Source: JBBDYQ01 sp035553855
Lineage (GTDB): Bacteria; Actinomycetota; Thermoleophilia; Solirubrobacterales; Thermoleophilaceae
Assembly: GCA_035553855.1 (NCBI GenBank)
Contig: DATMJO010000056.1
Coordinates: 1-54,845, forward strand
DNA: 54,845 nt
Reading direction: 5' to 3'
The notes under the pieces are model-generated. The model was not told where the DNA came from and did not search any database. It saw only the letters and a list, made by a program, of their open reading frames with translations. The translations under genes were made by a program, and so were the position numbers. This document shows, piece after piece, positions 32,176 to 40,702 of this stretch (positions are counted from its first letter, which is position 1; each line of letters opens with the position of its first letter).

Positions 32176-33030
32176 TCAAGACGCCCTGGCGCGCCGTGCG
32201 CGGCGCGCGGGCGCCGGCTTCCAGCAGGTGTCGACGAACGCGGTGATCTCGCCCGTGAGCCGCGACGGCTTGAGGCGCAGCTCCAGGATCGAGTTCGCCT
32301 CGACGAGCCGCGCGTTCGGCAGCTCGCGCACGAGCATGTCGGAGTCCGAGAACGGATGGATCGGGTCGCGCGGATGGCCGATGATGAGCGCGGGCACCTC
32401 GATAGTGGCCCGCTCCTGCCGGGGCGGCGCGGTTCGCCCGAAGAAGAGCCCCTGGAGCACGGCAGCCGACGGGCCAGGGTCCTGGCTGATCCAGTCGAGC
32501 CCGGTGTCGGCCAGGTGCGAGGCCCCGCGGGGCACGAGCCGCGCGGCGCGGGCGGTCAGGCGCGCGAGCGGCTCGCCGAAGGTGAGCCACACGAGCAGCG
32601 GGCTGAAGGCGAGCGCGCAGCCGAGCAGCGCGTTGTCGAGCACCGGCATCTCGATCACGAGCCCGCGCAGGCGGTCCGGGTCGAGCATCGCGACCTCGAG
32701 CGAGACGTTCGCGCCGAGCGAGGTGCCGCCGACCACCGCGTCCTCGATCTCGAGGTGGTCCATCAACGCGACGACCTCCTCGCCGAAGCCCGGCATCGAG
32801 TAGCGCCACATGTCGCGGGGCCGGTCGCTGTCGCCGTGGCCGAGCAGGTCGGGGACGATCACCCGGTTCCCGCGGGCCGCCAGCGCCTCCGCGAGCGGCG
32901 CGTGCATCTTGCGCGAGAGCAGAAGGCCGTGGATCAGGATGAAGGTCCTGGGCCCGGCGCCGTACTCGTCGTAGACGAGGCGCTGGCGCCCGACCTTGAA
33001 CGTCCGGGTGGTGACGGGGGCGTCATCCAT
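32176..33030 (-). CDS. Alpha/beta hydrolase
   Basis: About 284 residues using ATG at 33030 (MDDAPVTTRTFKVGRQ); ATG at 33045 or further upstream is possible, but the extra residues are not family-like. Seen: oxyanion loop LIHGLLLS, PDLLGHGDSDRP, nucleophile elbow VVGGTSLGAN (Ser between Thr and Leu, G-x-S-x-G), lid region with AFSPLLVWLTFGEP, IIGHPRDPIHPFSDS with the acid Asp, and the late EANSILELRLKP where the catalytic His would be expected but no clear His is seen. Esterase, lipase or haloperoxidase-like activities are all possible. Divergent from the ECF sigma gene, 107 bases between starts. Confidence 0.8.
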   Translation of the reverse strand: MDDAPVTTRTFKVGRQRLVYDEYGAGPRTFILIHGLLLSRKMHAPLAEALAARGNRVIVPDLLGHGDSDRPRDMWRYSMPGFGEEVVALMDHLEIEDAVVGGTSLGANVSLEVAMLDPDRLRGLVIEMPVLDNALLGCALAFSPLLVWLTFGEPLARLTARAARLVPRGASHLADTGLDWISQDPGPSAAVLQGLFFGRTAPPRQERATIEVPALIIGHPRDPIHPFSDSDMLVRELPNARLVEANSILELRLKPSRLTGEITAFVDTCWKPAPARRARRARAS

Positions 33031-33125
33031 CGGGCGAGGCAGCATAAACCGCCCAACTCGCCGTTGCGCCGCGCGTTCGAGAAGGTGATGCGACACCTAC
33101 CGTGGTCGCTCCCGGCGGGGGAGCG

Positions 33126-33131
33126 CATAAT
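33126..33131 (+). promoter_or_regulatory. Candidate -10 element, leaderless start of ECF gene
   Basis: CATAAT ends six bases before the ATG at 33138, so transcription would begin at or next to the start codon; no Shine-Dalgarno is seen. The base composition (CATAATT) stands out in a GC-rich region. No convincing -35 box is visible. Confidence 0.35.
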
Positions 33132-33137
33132 TGGGGC

Positions 33138-34598
33138 ATGGACGCCGCGTCCGTCCCGGTCCCCCGGGGCAGGATCATCCCCCTGTCGGCCCGGCTGCTC
33201 CGAGCCCTCGACGACGAGCGGCTCGTCGCGAGGATCCGCGCCGGCGACGAGCGTGCGTTCGAGGTCCTCTACGACCGCCACCATCGCGGCCTTCTCTCGC
33301 TCTGCCGCCACTTGCTCGGCTCGCACGAGGAGGCCGAGGACGCCCTCCAGCAGACCTTCGCCTCCGCCAACCGGGAGCTGTTCGAGGGCACGCGGGACCT
33401 GCAGGTCCGCGCCTGGCTCTACACGATCGCCCGCAATCGCTGCCTCACCACGCTTCGCGCCCGCCGGGAGCAGCCTGCCCCCGACCTCGAGCGAGCCTCG
33501 ACGACGGGCCTCGCCGAGGAGGTCGAGCAGCGCGCGGACCTCAAGGCACTCGTCGGCGACCTCCGGGATCTCCCGGAGGAGCAGCGCAGCGCCCTCGTCC
33601 TCTCCGAGGTCGGCGGGCTCAGCCATGCCGAGATCGCCGCGACGCTGGGGTGCGAGGTGAGCAAGGTGAAGTCGCTCGTGTTCCAGGCGCGCTCGGGGCT
33701 GATCGAGCGCCGGGACGCGCGGGAGACGCCTTGCGAGGAGATCCGCGAGCAGCTCTCCGTGCTGACCGGCGGCTCGCTGCGGCGTGGCCCGATCAGGCGC
33801 CACCTAAAGGCCTGTCCGGGCTGCCGGGAGTTCCGCGAGGAGGTGCGCCGCCAGCGGGTGATGCTGGGCGTCGTCCTGCCGGTGATCCCGTCGGTCGGTC
33901 TGAAGGAGAGCGTCCTGGCGGCGCTCGGCGTCGGTGGAGGCGGGGCCGCCGCCGGCGGTGGGGTCATGGCGGCCATCGGCGGCGCCTCCGCGGCAAGCGC
34001 CCCGGCCGGCGGGTCGCTCGCGGGCGGCCTGGCGGCCGCGCTCGGCAAGGCCGGGACCATCAAGCTCGCAGCGGCGGCGATCGCCGGGACGGCCGCGGCC
34101 GGCGGCGGCGTCGCCGTGGTCGCCACGAGCGGCGGAGAGGCGCCTCCCACGGCGCGCCCCGCCGCGGTCGCGCCGGCAGCGGGCGGCGGCACCCCCGGCG
34201 ACGGGGCGCCGCCCGCCGCGACGGACACGGGCGGCCCGTCCGCCGGTGGGAGCGAGATCTCCGAGGAGCGGCGCGAGGAGGCCGCCGCCCGGCGGCGGGA
34301 GGCCAGGGAGAGGGCCGCCCGCGCGAGAGGCGGCCCGAGCCGCGAGGCGGAGGCGAGGCGGCCCGGGAGGGCGAAGAAGGAGCGACCGGGGCGGGCACGC
34401 CCGGATCGCGCGCGCGAGCGATCGACGCAGCCACGCGGCCGCGAGCGCGCCACGCCGCGGGCGGTCGCGCCCGCGCCGCGCGAGCGGAGCCCGGCCGCTA
34501 CGGCCCCCACGGCGCCCGAGGCCGAGGACGACTCGGACGGCGGAGCGCCGGCGCCCGGTCAGGGCGACCGCAAGGGCAAGGGCAGGGGCAGGGAGTGA
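33138..34598 (+). CDS. ECF sigma factor fused to zinc-finger anti-sigma-like and membrane segments
   Basis: 486 residues from ATG 33138. Sigma region 2 (about 27-95; FEVLYDRHHRGLLSLC, AEDALQQTFASAN, RAWLYTIARNRCL) and region 4 (about 138-188; LPEEQRSALVLSEVGGLSHAEIAATL, VKSLVFQARS). A C199 then HLKACPGC near 221-228 fits the C...HxxxCxxC pattern of zinc-binding anti-sigma (zf-HC2) domains. Then a Gly/Ala-rich stretch, a hydrophobic helix (about 307-325, IKLAAAAIAGTAAAGGGVAVV) and a 150-residue Arg/Ala/Pro/Glu tail. One polypeptide therefore carries sigma, anti-sigma-like and membrane parts, suggesting self-inhibition released at the membrane. The low-complexity tail could partly be composition-driven. 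Confidence 0.85.
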   Translation: MDAASVPVPRGRIIPLSARLLRALDDERLVARIRAGDERAFEVLYDRHHRGLLSLCRHLLGSHEEAEDALQQTFASANRELFEGTRDLQVRAWLYTIARNRCLTTLRARREQPAPDLERASTTGLAEEVEQRADLKALVGDLRDLPEEQRSALVLSEVGGLSHAEIAATLGCEVSKVKSLVFQARSGLIERRDARETPCEEIREQLSVLTGGSLRRGPIRRHLKACPGCREFREEVRRQRVMLGVVLPVIPSVGLKESVLAALGVGGGGAAAGGGVMAAIGGASAASAPAGGSLAGGLAAALGKAGTIKLAAAAIAGTAAAGGGVAVVATSGGEAPPTARPAAVAPAAGGGTPGDGAPPAATDTGGPSAGGSEISEERREEAAARRREARERAARARGGPSREAEARRPGRAKKERPGRARPDRARERSTQPRGRERATPRAVAPAPRERSPAATAPTAPEAEDDSDGGAPAPGQGDRKGKGRGRE

Positions 34599-34611
34599 CC
34601 GCCGCCGAGGG

Positions 34612-36747
34612 CTAGGCGCGTGACGGCGCCGTCCCCTCGCTCAGCCCGAACCGCCGGTGAAGCCGGCGCAACGGCCCGGGCGCCCACCAGTTCCAGCGCC
34701 CGAGCAGCTCCATCAGCGCGGGGACGAGCAGCGCCCGCACGATCGAGGCGTCGATCAGCACCGCCACCGCCGTGCCGATGCCGTTCTGCTTCAGGAAGAC
34801 GATCTCCGACGTCGCGAACGCCCCGATCGCGACGCTGAACAGGATCGCCGCCGCCGTGACGATCCGCCCGGTGCGCTCGAGGCCGACCGCGACGGCCTCG
34901 CCGTCCGGGACCCCCGAATCGCGCGCCTCCTTGATCCGCGAGAGCAGGAAGACCGCGTAGTCGGTCGAGAGGCCGAAGGCGACGGCGAACAGGAGCAGCG
35001 GGAGCGTCGATTCGAGCGCCCCCTGGCTCTCGTAGGCGAGCAGGCCCTCCAGCCTGCCGTCCTGGAAGATCAGGACGAGCACGCCGAAGGCGGCGCTGAT
35101 CGTGAGCAGGTTCATCACCGCGGCCTTCACCGGCAGGATCAGCGAGCCGGTCATGAGGAACAGGACCACGAACGTGGTGCCGAACACGATCAGCGCCGCG
35201 AGCGGGATGTGGTCGGCGAGGCTCGCCTGCTGGTCCTCGAAGTCGGCGCTGAAGCCGGTGACGAGCGCCTCGAAGCCCGGGTCGGCGCCGCGTATCCGAT
35301 CGAGCAGGGCCAGCGATCCCTCGCTCAGGGGCCGCTCCTCCGGCACGACCTCGATCAGCGTGAGGTCCTCTCCGAGCGGCCGCGGCGGCCGGACGGCGGC
35401 GGCGCCGTCGAACCTCCCCACGCGCTCGGCGAACGCCTGGACCTCGGGGCCGGGGCGGGCCTTCGCGACGATCTGGAGCGGCGTCGTCGCGTGGGGCGGG
35501 AACTCGGTCAGGAGGGCCTCGTGCACCTGCCGCGGGCCGGTGTCGCGGCCCAGCACGCTCGCGTCCACGCGGAAGAAGTCCGCTCGCAGGAACGGGATTC
35601 CGAGGGCGATCAGGAGTGCCCCGCTCGCGATCGCCACGCGTCCCGGGCGGCGCATCACGAAGCGCGACAGCCGGTACCACGCGCCGTCCGAGGCGGGCCG
35701 CGCATCGCGCTCCGCGGCGCGCTGGAGCCGGCGCGGCGCCAGCGCGTTGACCCGGTCGCCCAGCAGGACGAGCACCGCCGGCAGCACGAGGAGGGCGACG
35801 GCCGCGGCGATGATCGCGACGAGCATCCCGCCGAGGCCCATGGAGTAGAGGAAGCGCTGCGGGAACGTGAGCAGCGCGGCGAGGGCCGCTGCGACGGTGA
35901 GCGAGCTGAACAGCACCGTGCGCCCGGCCGTCGCGAGCGTCGCCTGTATCGCCTCCCGTCCGGGGCCCGTCCGGGCTATCTCCTCCCGGTAGCGGGAGAC
36001 GATGAAGAGGCTGTAGTCGATCGCGAGCCCGAGCCCGAGCCCGGTCGTGAGGTTCAGCGCGACCACCGAGATGGAGACGCCCTCGGCCGCCACCCGGAGT
36101 GCGAAGAACGTGCCGACGATCGCCAGCCCGCCGATCAGCAGCGGGAGCAGGGCGGCCACCAGGCTGCGGAAGAACAGCAGGCTGAGCAGGAACAGCAGCG
36201 GGAACGCGAGGAGCTCGGCTCGCTTCAAATCGTTCTCCACGGTGGCGTTGACCTCCGCCTCGGCGGTCGCCGTGCCGCCCACCGTGACCCCGGGCCGGCG
36301 CTCGAGCCGCTCCACGAGCCGCTCCGCCACGTCCTGCCGTGCCCGGTCTCCCACCGGCCTGAACTGCGCGACCACGAAGGTCGCGCGCCGATCGAGCGAC
36401 AGCATCGAGCGCTCGCGGGTGTCGAAGTAGGTGCTCACCGAGCCGATCGCCGGCTCGTCGCGGATCTCCCGGGCGACCGCCTCGACCTTCTCGCGCCCGG
36501 CGCGGGACGTCACGCGGCCGCCGCTGCGGACGAGCGCGATCACACCGGCGTCGGACTGGCTGCCGGTCGCCTCCTCGATCAGCGCCGTCGCCCTGAAGGT
36601 CTCGGAGTCCGGGTCGTCGGCGCCGTAGGGATCGAGGCGGTCGGCCACGCCGCTGCCACCCGCCCCCGCGGCGATCGCCAGCAGCAGCGCGATGACGAGC
36701 ACGCGACGGGGATGGTCGTGGGCCAGGTCCGCGAGACGGGCGAGCAT
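34612..36747 (-). CDS. MMPL/RND-family transporter
   Basis: 711 residues using ATG 36747, which overlaps the PadR stop by one base (TGATG). Two repeats, each with one helix, a large external loop, and five or six helices: first core from LLAFPLLFLLSLLFFRSLVAALLPLL with the proton-relay motif LGLGLAIDYSLFIVSRYREE; second from IVFGTTFVVLFLMTGSLILPVKA with FGLSTDYAVFLLSRIKEARD. The two D-Y pairs (IDYS and TDYA) are family hallmarks. MMPL proteins export lipids, siderophores or drugs with proton force. Co-transcribed with PadR, whose regulators commonly control such exporters. Convergent with the ECF gene. Confidence 0.93.
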   Translation of the reverse strand: MLARLADLAHDHPRRVLVIALLLAIAAGAGGSGVADRLDPYGADDPDSETFRATALIEEATGSQSDAGVIALVRSGGRVTSRAGREKVEAVAREIRDEPAIGSVSTYFDTRERSMLSLDRRATFVVAQFRPVGDRARQDVAERLVERLERRPGVTVGGTATAEAEVNATVENDLKRAELLAFPLLFLLSLLFFRSLVAALLPLLIGGLAIVGTFFALRVAAEGVSISVVALNLTTGLGLGLAIDYSLFIVSRYREEIARTGPGREAIQATLATAGRTVLFSSLTVAAALAALLTFPQRFLYSMGLGGMLVAIIAAAVALLVLPAVLVLLGDRVNALAPRRLQRAAERDARPASDGAWYRLSRFVMRRPGRVAIASGALLIALGIPFLRADFFRVDASVLGRDTGPRQVHEALLTEFPPHATTPLQIVAKARPGPEVQAFAERVGRFDGAAAVRPPRPLGEDLTLIEVVPEERPLSEGSLALLDRIRGADPGFEALVTGFSADFEDQQASLADHIPLAALIVFGTTFVVLFLMTGSLILPVKAAVMNLLTISAAFGVLVLIFQDGRLEGLLAYESQGALESTLPLLLFAVAFGLSTDYAVFLLSRIKEARDSGVPDGEAVAVGLERTGRIVTAAAILFSVAIGAFATSEIVFLKQNGIGTAVAVLIDASIVRALLVPALMELLGRWNWWAPGPLRRLHRRFGLSEGTAPSRA

Positions 36748-37310
36748 CAGGACAGCTCCTTCTCCATGCGGGCGCACCAGGCAGCCCGCTGTTCGTGCAG
36801 CTCGATCCCCCCCATGAGGGTCAGATACGGAAAGCGGCGCCCGGCGTCGCGGGCCTGGATGGACTTCGGCTCGATCTCGCGCAGGCGCCGCACCATGGCC
36901 TCGTGGTGGGCGCGCATCGCGCGCACGTTGGCGAGCGCCTCCTCGCGGTCGACGAGGTCCGAGAAGAAGAACCTCAGGAGACCCTCGTCGCGCATCTCGG
37001 TCGTGAGCTCGGCGTCAGAGGCCAGCCAGGCCTGAAGGGCGTCGCGACCCGCTGCGGTGATCTCGTAGACCGAGCGCCTGCGGCCCCCCTTCTCGGCGCT
37101 CGCGACCCGCACGAGGCCCGCCGACTCGAGGCGCTTCAGCTCCGGGTAGATCTGGCCGTAGCTGGCTGCCCAGAAGAAGCGGATCGAGCCGTCGACGGCC
37201 GACTTGATGTCGTAGCCCGTCCGCGGCGCCGAGCCGAGCAGCCCGAGGATCGCCCGGCCCGTCGCGCTGAGGGGGGTGCCGGCGCCGTCGTTGGTACTCT
37301 GCCGCTCCAT
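36747..37310 (-). CDS. PadR-family transcriptional regulator (of the MMPL exporter)
   Basis: 187 residues from ATG 37310 (MERQSTNDG); an upstream in-frame start would run through the divergent regulatory region and is less likely. Winged-helix N-terminal domain: ATGRAILGLLGSAPRTGYDIKSAV, FWAASYGQIYPELKRLESAGLV (recognition helix and wing), SVYEITAAGRDALQAWL. A C-terminal helical dimerisation domain of the vir type follows (RDEGLLRFFFSDLVDREEALANVRAMR). PadR proteins repress transporters until a ligand binds; coupling to the MMPL gene by a TGATG overlap points to that target. The divergent thioesterase gene shares the 28-base intergenic strip. Confidence 0.93.
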   Translation of the reverse strand: MERQSTNDGAGTPLSATGRAILGLLGSAPRTGYDIKSAVDGSIRFFWAASYGQIYPELKRLESAGLVRVASAEKGGRRRSVYEITAAGRDALQAWLASDAELTTEMRDEGLLRFFFSDLVDREEALANVRAMRAHHEAMVRRLREIEPKSIQARDAGRRFPYLTLMGGIELHEQRAAWCARMEKELS

Positions 37311-37320
37311 GTATCCCAAC

Positions 37321-37328
37321 GATATATC
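37321..37328. promoter_or_regulatory. GATATATC palindrome in divergent 28-base intergenic strip
   Basis: A perfect 8-base AT palindrome between the PadR start (37310) and the thioesterase start (37339), with a GATAG repeat at 37334-37338 region. In so GC-rich a genome it is the best candidate for PadR operator and/or -10 sequences on both strands. Confidence 0.4.
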
Positions 37329-37338
37329 ATTCCGATAG

Positions 37339-38139
37339 ATGGAGCAAGGCTTCGAGCGGAGCACGGGGGTGCGCGCCGCGGGCGACGGGCGCTGGGAGGC
37401 GACACTCGATCGCGGCTGGTGGGTCGCCCGCGGGCCGAACGGCGGCTACCTCGCCGCAATCGTGCTGAGGGCGCTCTCTGCGGCGGTCGCCGATCCCGCC
37501 CGCCCGCCTCGCTCGCTGACCCTCCACTACCTCGCCCCTCCGGAGGAGGGCGAAATCGAGATCGCCGCGCGAGTCGAGCGCAGCGGCCGCTCGCTGACGA
37601 GCGCGTCGGCCCGCGTGACCCAGGGCGAGCGGAAGGTCGCGCTCGCGCTCGCCGCCTTCTCGGGCGACTGGCCCGCGCGCCACGATTTCACGGCGCTGTC
37701 CCCGCCGCTCGCCGCGGACCCCGAGTCCTCGCCGCCGCCGCGACGCCGCGACGGGCGCCCGCCCGTGTTCCGTCGCTGGCAGTTCCGCTCGCCGCTCGGC
37801 CCGCCGCCCCTCACCGGCGGGGACGAGGCGCTCTCCGGCGGGTGGATGCGCCTCGACCCGCCGCGGATCGCCGACGAGTTCGTGGTCGCCGCGATGACGG
37901 ATGCCTGGTACCCCGCCGTGTTCGGGGTCCTGTCCGAGACCACGGGCCTGCCGACCGTCGACCTGACGATCCACTTCCGGGTGCCGCTCCCGCTCGAGAC
38001 GGCCACATCTGAGGACTGGTACCTGACGCGCTTCACCTCCGGCGCGTCGGCGGGCGGCTTCGTGGAGGAGGACGGCGAGATCTGGAGCGCGGGGGGCGTG
38101 CTGCTCGCCCAGTCGCGCCAGCTCGCGCTGGTCCTCTAG
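37339..38139 (+). CDS. Acyl-CoA thioesterase, double hotdog
   Basis: 266 residues from ATG 37339. Pattern of TesB-like double-hotdog thioesterases of Actinobacteria: RGWWVARGPNGGYLAAIVLRAL in the first hotdog, SLTLHYLAPPEEGEIEIAARVERSGRSL strand pair, GGWMRLDPPRIADEFVVAAMTDAWYPAVF with the active-site Asp region of the second, and DLTIHFRVPLP, VEEDGEIWSAGGVLLAQSRQLAL closing. Hydrolyses acyl-CoA in the cytosol; substrate not evident. Divergent from PadR, so it may be in the same regulon as the lipid-type exporter. The stop (TAG) overlaps the convergent carboxylesterase stop within CTAG. Confidence 0.88.
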   Translation: MEQGFERSTGVRAAGDGRWEATLDRGWWVARGPNGGYLAAIVLRALSAAVADPARPPRSLTLHYLAPPEEGEIEIAARVERSGRSLTSASARVTQGERKVALALAAFSGDWPARHDFTALSPPLAADPESSPPPRRRDGRPPVFRRWQFRSPLGPPPLTGGDEALSGGWMRLDPPRIADEFVVAAMTDAWYPAVFGVLSETTGLPTVDLTIHFRVPLPLETATSEDWYLTRFTSGASAGGFVEEDGEIWSAGGVLLAQSRQLALVL

Positions 38140-38750
38140 GGCAGGGTCTCCTCGAGCCAGGCGCGCAGCTCGCCGAGGTAGGCGGGGTCGATCGTGTGGG
38201 CCATGGGCGACTCGCGCCAGGTGACCTCGCAGCCCGCGGTCTCCAGCGCCTCTCTGGCCTCGCGTCCGAAACCGGCCGGGATCACGGGGTCGTGGGTCCC
38301 GTGCCCGAGCGCCGCGCGAAATCCCGCCGGCGGGTCGAGCGCGAACCCGTCCACCCGCGGCAGGAAGCCGCTCAGCGCGATCAGCCCGGCGGGCCGCTCC
38401 CGGCCCTCTCCGAGCGCCATCGCATACGACATGACGGCGCCCTGCGAGAAGCCGCCGAGGACGGTCCGGTCGAGCGGCACGCCGAGCGTGCCGAGCCAGT
38501 CGCCGATCAGGGCGAGGCTCTCCGAGAACGTGTCGCGGTCCGGGTAGCCCACGCGCCGCACCGGTCCGTACCAGTGGTAGCCGCCGGGCGGCATCGAGAA
38601 CGGGGCCCTCGGCGTCAGGCCGGTGAGCCGGCGGCCGGGGTCGAGCATGTCGAGCAGCGGGTGCAGGTCGTTCTCGTCCGTCCCCCGCCCGTGGAGCAGG
38701 ACCAGCGCGCCCTCGGGCTCGCCCGCCGCCTCCCGCACGCGGGCGATCAC
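38136..38750 (-). CDS. Phospholipase/carboxylesterase family hydrolase
   Basis: 204 residues. GTG at 38750 overlaps the upstream regulator stop by four bases (GTGA), so it is coupled to it. Alpha/beta hydrolase: LVLLHGRGTDENDLHPL (oxyanion), nucleophile Ser in GGFSQGAVMSYAMAL, acid Asp in LGHGTHDPVIP and catalytic His in MAHTIDP. This is the small carboxylesterase/lysophospholipase (YpfH-like) family. Partner of a MocR regulator, hence possibly involved in clearing an ester related to the regulator's signal. Confidence 0.9.
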   Translation of the reverse strand: MIARVREAAGEPEGALVLLHGRGTDENDLHPLLDMLDPGRRLTGLTPRAPFSMPPGGYHWYGPVRRVGYPDRDTFSESLALIGDWLGTLGVPLDRTVLGGFSQGAVMSYAMALGEGRERPAGLIALSGFLPRVDGFALDPPAGFRAALGHGTHDPVIPAGFGREAREALETAGCEVTWRESPMAHTIDPAYLGELRAWLEETLP

Positions 38751-40243
38751 GAGACGGGGAGCGTCGCGGCGTGGCGGTCGCGCCGGCGGACCTCGCGCAA
38801 GGCTCTGGCGAGCCGCTTGACTCCCTCGACCAGCTCGTCCGGGCTGCGCATGGAGAACGAGAGCCGCAGGCTCGACTGTGCCGGGCGCTCGACGCTGATC
38901 ACGCCGCCCGGCGTGAACGTGACGCCGTGGCGGAGGGCCTCGGTGTAGAGCTCGCGCTCGTTGACGGGCCGCGTGAGCGTGAGCCAGACGTGGTGGCCGC
39001 CGCTCGGCCGCTCGGCCCGGTACTCGCCGGCGAGGTGGGTGTCGAGCGCCTCCAGCAGGACGTCGCGGCGCTCCCTGTAGAACGGGATGCTCGCCTTCAC
39101 GTGCCGATCGTAGGCGCCCGAGGCCAGGTAGCGGGCGGCGATGTGCTGGACGAGCGTCGCCGTGTGGAAGTCGGTGTCCATCTTGAGCGCGGTCAGCCGC
39201 TCGAGGATGGGCCCGCGAGCGGCGACCCATCCGGCGCGCAGCCCGCCGCCCACGGTCTTCGACAGGGAGTTCACGTAGATCGTGTGGCTCGGCGCCAGCT
39301 CGCGGACCGGCCGCAGCCCCTCGCCCTCGAAGCGCATGTCCGCGTAGACCGCATCCTCGAGGATGAAGAAGTTCCGCTGTACGGCCAGATCGGCGAGACG
39401 TGCGCGCCGCTCGGCCGAAAGGTCGGCGCCGGTGGGGTTGTGGCAGCGCGGCTGGAGCGCGACGAGGCGCACCTCGTGTCGCGCGAGCACCTCCTCGAGC
39501 GCATCGACGTCGAGCCCGTCGGCGTCCACGGGAATTCCGATTACGCGCGCGCCGGTGGAGCGGAGCGACGAGAGCATCCCGATGAAGCTCGGCGTCTCCG
39601 CGACACATACCTCACCGGGCTCGAGGACCTCGCGCGCGATGAGATCGAGGGCCTGGCGCGCGCCCGAGGTCACCACGATCTCCTGCGGGTCCGAGGCGAA
39701 CCCACGTGCCCGGCCGCGCTCGGCGATCTGCTCGCGGAGCTCCCACAGGCCCTCCGGCACCAGATACGAGATGGCCTCGCTACCCGCCTCCCTGAACACG
39801 TCGGCGGTGATCCGCGCGAGCTCGTCGACCGGGAAGGTCTCGGGAGCGGGATGGCCGGTCGAGAGCGAGATCACGCTCGGGTCGCCCGCGAAGCGGAAGG
39901 CGTCGCCGAGCACCTGCTCGGCGTATGCGATGGGACGGTCCGGGAGCGCGTAGACCTGCCAGTCGTCGCCCTGCTCGCCGGCCGCGGGCATGAGCTGGCG
40001 CACGAACGTGCCGCGCCCCACCGTGGCCGTGACGAAGCCCATCTCGGCGAGACGGCGATAGACCCGCGCCGCCGTGAGGTGGTTGACGCCCGCCTCGGCG
40101 GCGAGCGCCCGCGTGGTCGGGAGCTTCTCGCCGGGGCCGAGCGAGCCGGCTTCGATCGCGCCTGTGAACAGGTCCACGAGCTGCTGGGTCAGCGAGGTCT
40201 CGCTGTCCCGATCTATGCCTGACAAGTCGAGTTTGTACGACAT
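38747..40243 (-). CDS. MocR-type regulator: GntR winged helix fused to class I aminotransferase
   Basis: 498 residues from ATG 40243 (MSYKLDLSGIDRD). GntR winged helix about 1-80: QLVDLFTGAIEAGSLGPGEKLPTTRALAAEAGVNHLTAARVYRRLAEMGFV. PLP-binding fold-type I domain: VTSGARQALDLIAREVL, PRCHNPTGADLS, EDAVYADMRF and the PLP lysine in VNSLSKTVGGGLRAGW. MocR proteins use PLP or an aminated ligand to control vitamin B6, GABA or amino-acid genes. An AT-rich palindrome lies 36 bases upstream of the start, in the space shared with the divergent small GNAT-like gene. Confidence 0.93.
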   Translation of the reverse strand: MSYKLDLSGIDRDSETSLTQQLVDLFTGAIEAGSLGPGEKLPTTRALAAEAGVNHLTAARVYRRLAEMGFVTATVGRGTFVRQLMPAAGEQGDDWQVYALPDRPIAYAEQVLGDAFRFAGDPSVISLSTGHPAPETFPVDELARITADVFREAGSEAISYLVPEGLWELREQIAERGRARGFASDPQEIVVTSGARQALDLIAREVLEPGEVCVAETPSFIGMLSSLRSTGARVIGIPVDADGLDVDALEEVLARHEVRLVALQPRCHNPTGADLSAERRARLADLAVQRNFFILEDAVYADMRFEGEGLRPVRELAPSHTIYVNSLSKTVGGGLRAGWVAARGPILERLTALKMDTDFHTATLVQHIAARYLASGAYDRHVKASIPFYRERRDVLLEALDTHLAGEYRAERPSGGHHVWLTLTRPVNERELYTEALRHGVTFTPGGVISVERPAQSSLRLSFSMRSPDELVEGVKRLARALREVRRRDRHAATLPVS

Positions 40244-40278
40244 TGCTTCGCTTTCTGAGCTGGCTAATCTCGCATTGT

Positions 40279-40288
40279 AATACGTATT
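40279..40288. promoter_or_regulatory. AATACGTATT palindrome between MocR and small gene
   Basis: Perfect 10-base palindrome embedded in GTAATACGTATTGT, with TACAAT on the minus strand a possible -10 for the regulator. It is a candidate operator for the divergent pair. Confidence 0.4.
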
Positions 40289-40306
40289 GTTCCCCAGGAG
40301 GCGCAA

Positions 40307-40663
40307 ATGTATCCATCACATCTCGTTGGCTGGGCATGGTTGCGCTCGCGGCCCGACCCGCCCGTGGCGCCCGAGGCCGGAAGCGTGACGATCCGCCAGG
40401 GCGTGCCGGCCGACCGCGATGCGGTCGTGCGCCTGGCCGCGCTGGACAGTGCGCCGCTGCCCAAGGGCAGGCTGCTCATCGCCGAGCGCGACGGCGTGAT
40501 CGTCGCGGCGGCGCCCGTCGAGGGCGGGCGCGTCGTGGCCGACCCGTTCGTGCCCACCGCCGACCTCGTCCGCCTGCTCGAGGTGCGCGCCGCGCAGATC
40601 GCGGCCGCGGGGCAGGCGCGCAGCGCCGAGCCAGTACGCAGCCCCGCCGCACGGACGGCCTGA
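40307..40663 (+). CDS. Small GNAT-like protein (N-terminal half domain)
   Basis: 118 residues, ATG preceded by AGGAGGCGCAA. The middle (about residues 27-90) reads SVTIRQGVPADRDAVVRLAALDSAPLPKG, then RLLIAERDGVIVAAAPVEGGRVVADPF, which looks like the first beta strands of a GNAT acetyltransferase; the acetyl-CoA loop (R/QxxGxG/A) of the second half is absent. The tail is short and Ala/Arg-rich. It may bind a ligand without acetylation or be a reduced family member known in Actinobacteria. It is divergent from the MocR gene and may be under its control. Not convincingly assignable to a reaction. Confidence 0.65.
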   Translation: MYPSHLVGWAWLRSRPDPPVAPEAGSVTIRQGVPADRDAVVRLAALDSAPLPKGRLLIAERDGVIVAAAPVEGGRVVADPFVPTADLVRLLEVRAAQIAAAGQARSAEPVRSPAARTA

Positions 40664-40702
40664 GGGCGCCGGTCAGGCCGCCGCCGGCCGTCCTGGGGGC
40701 GT

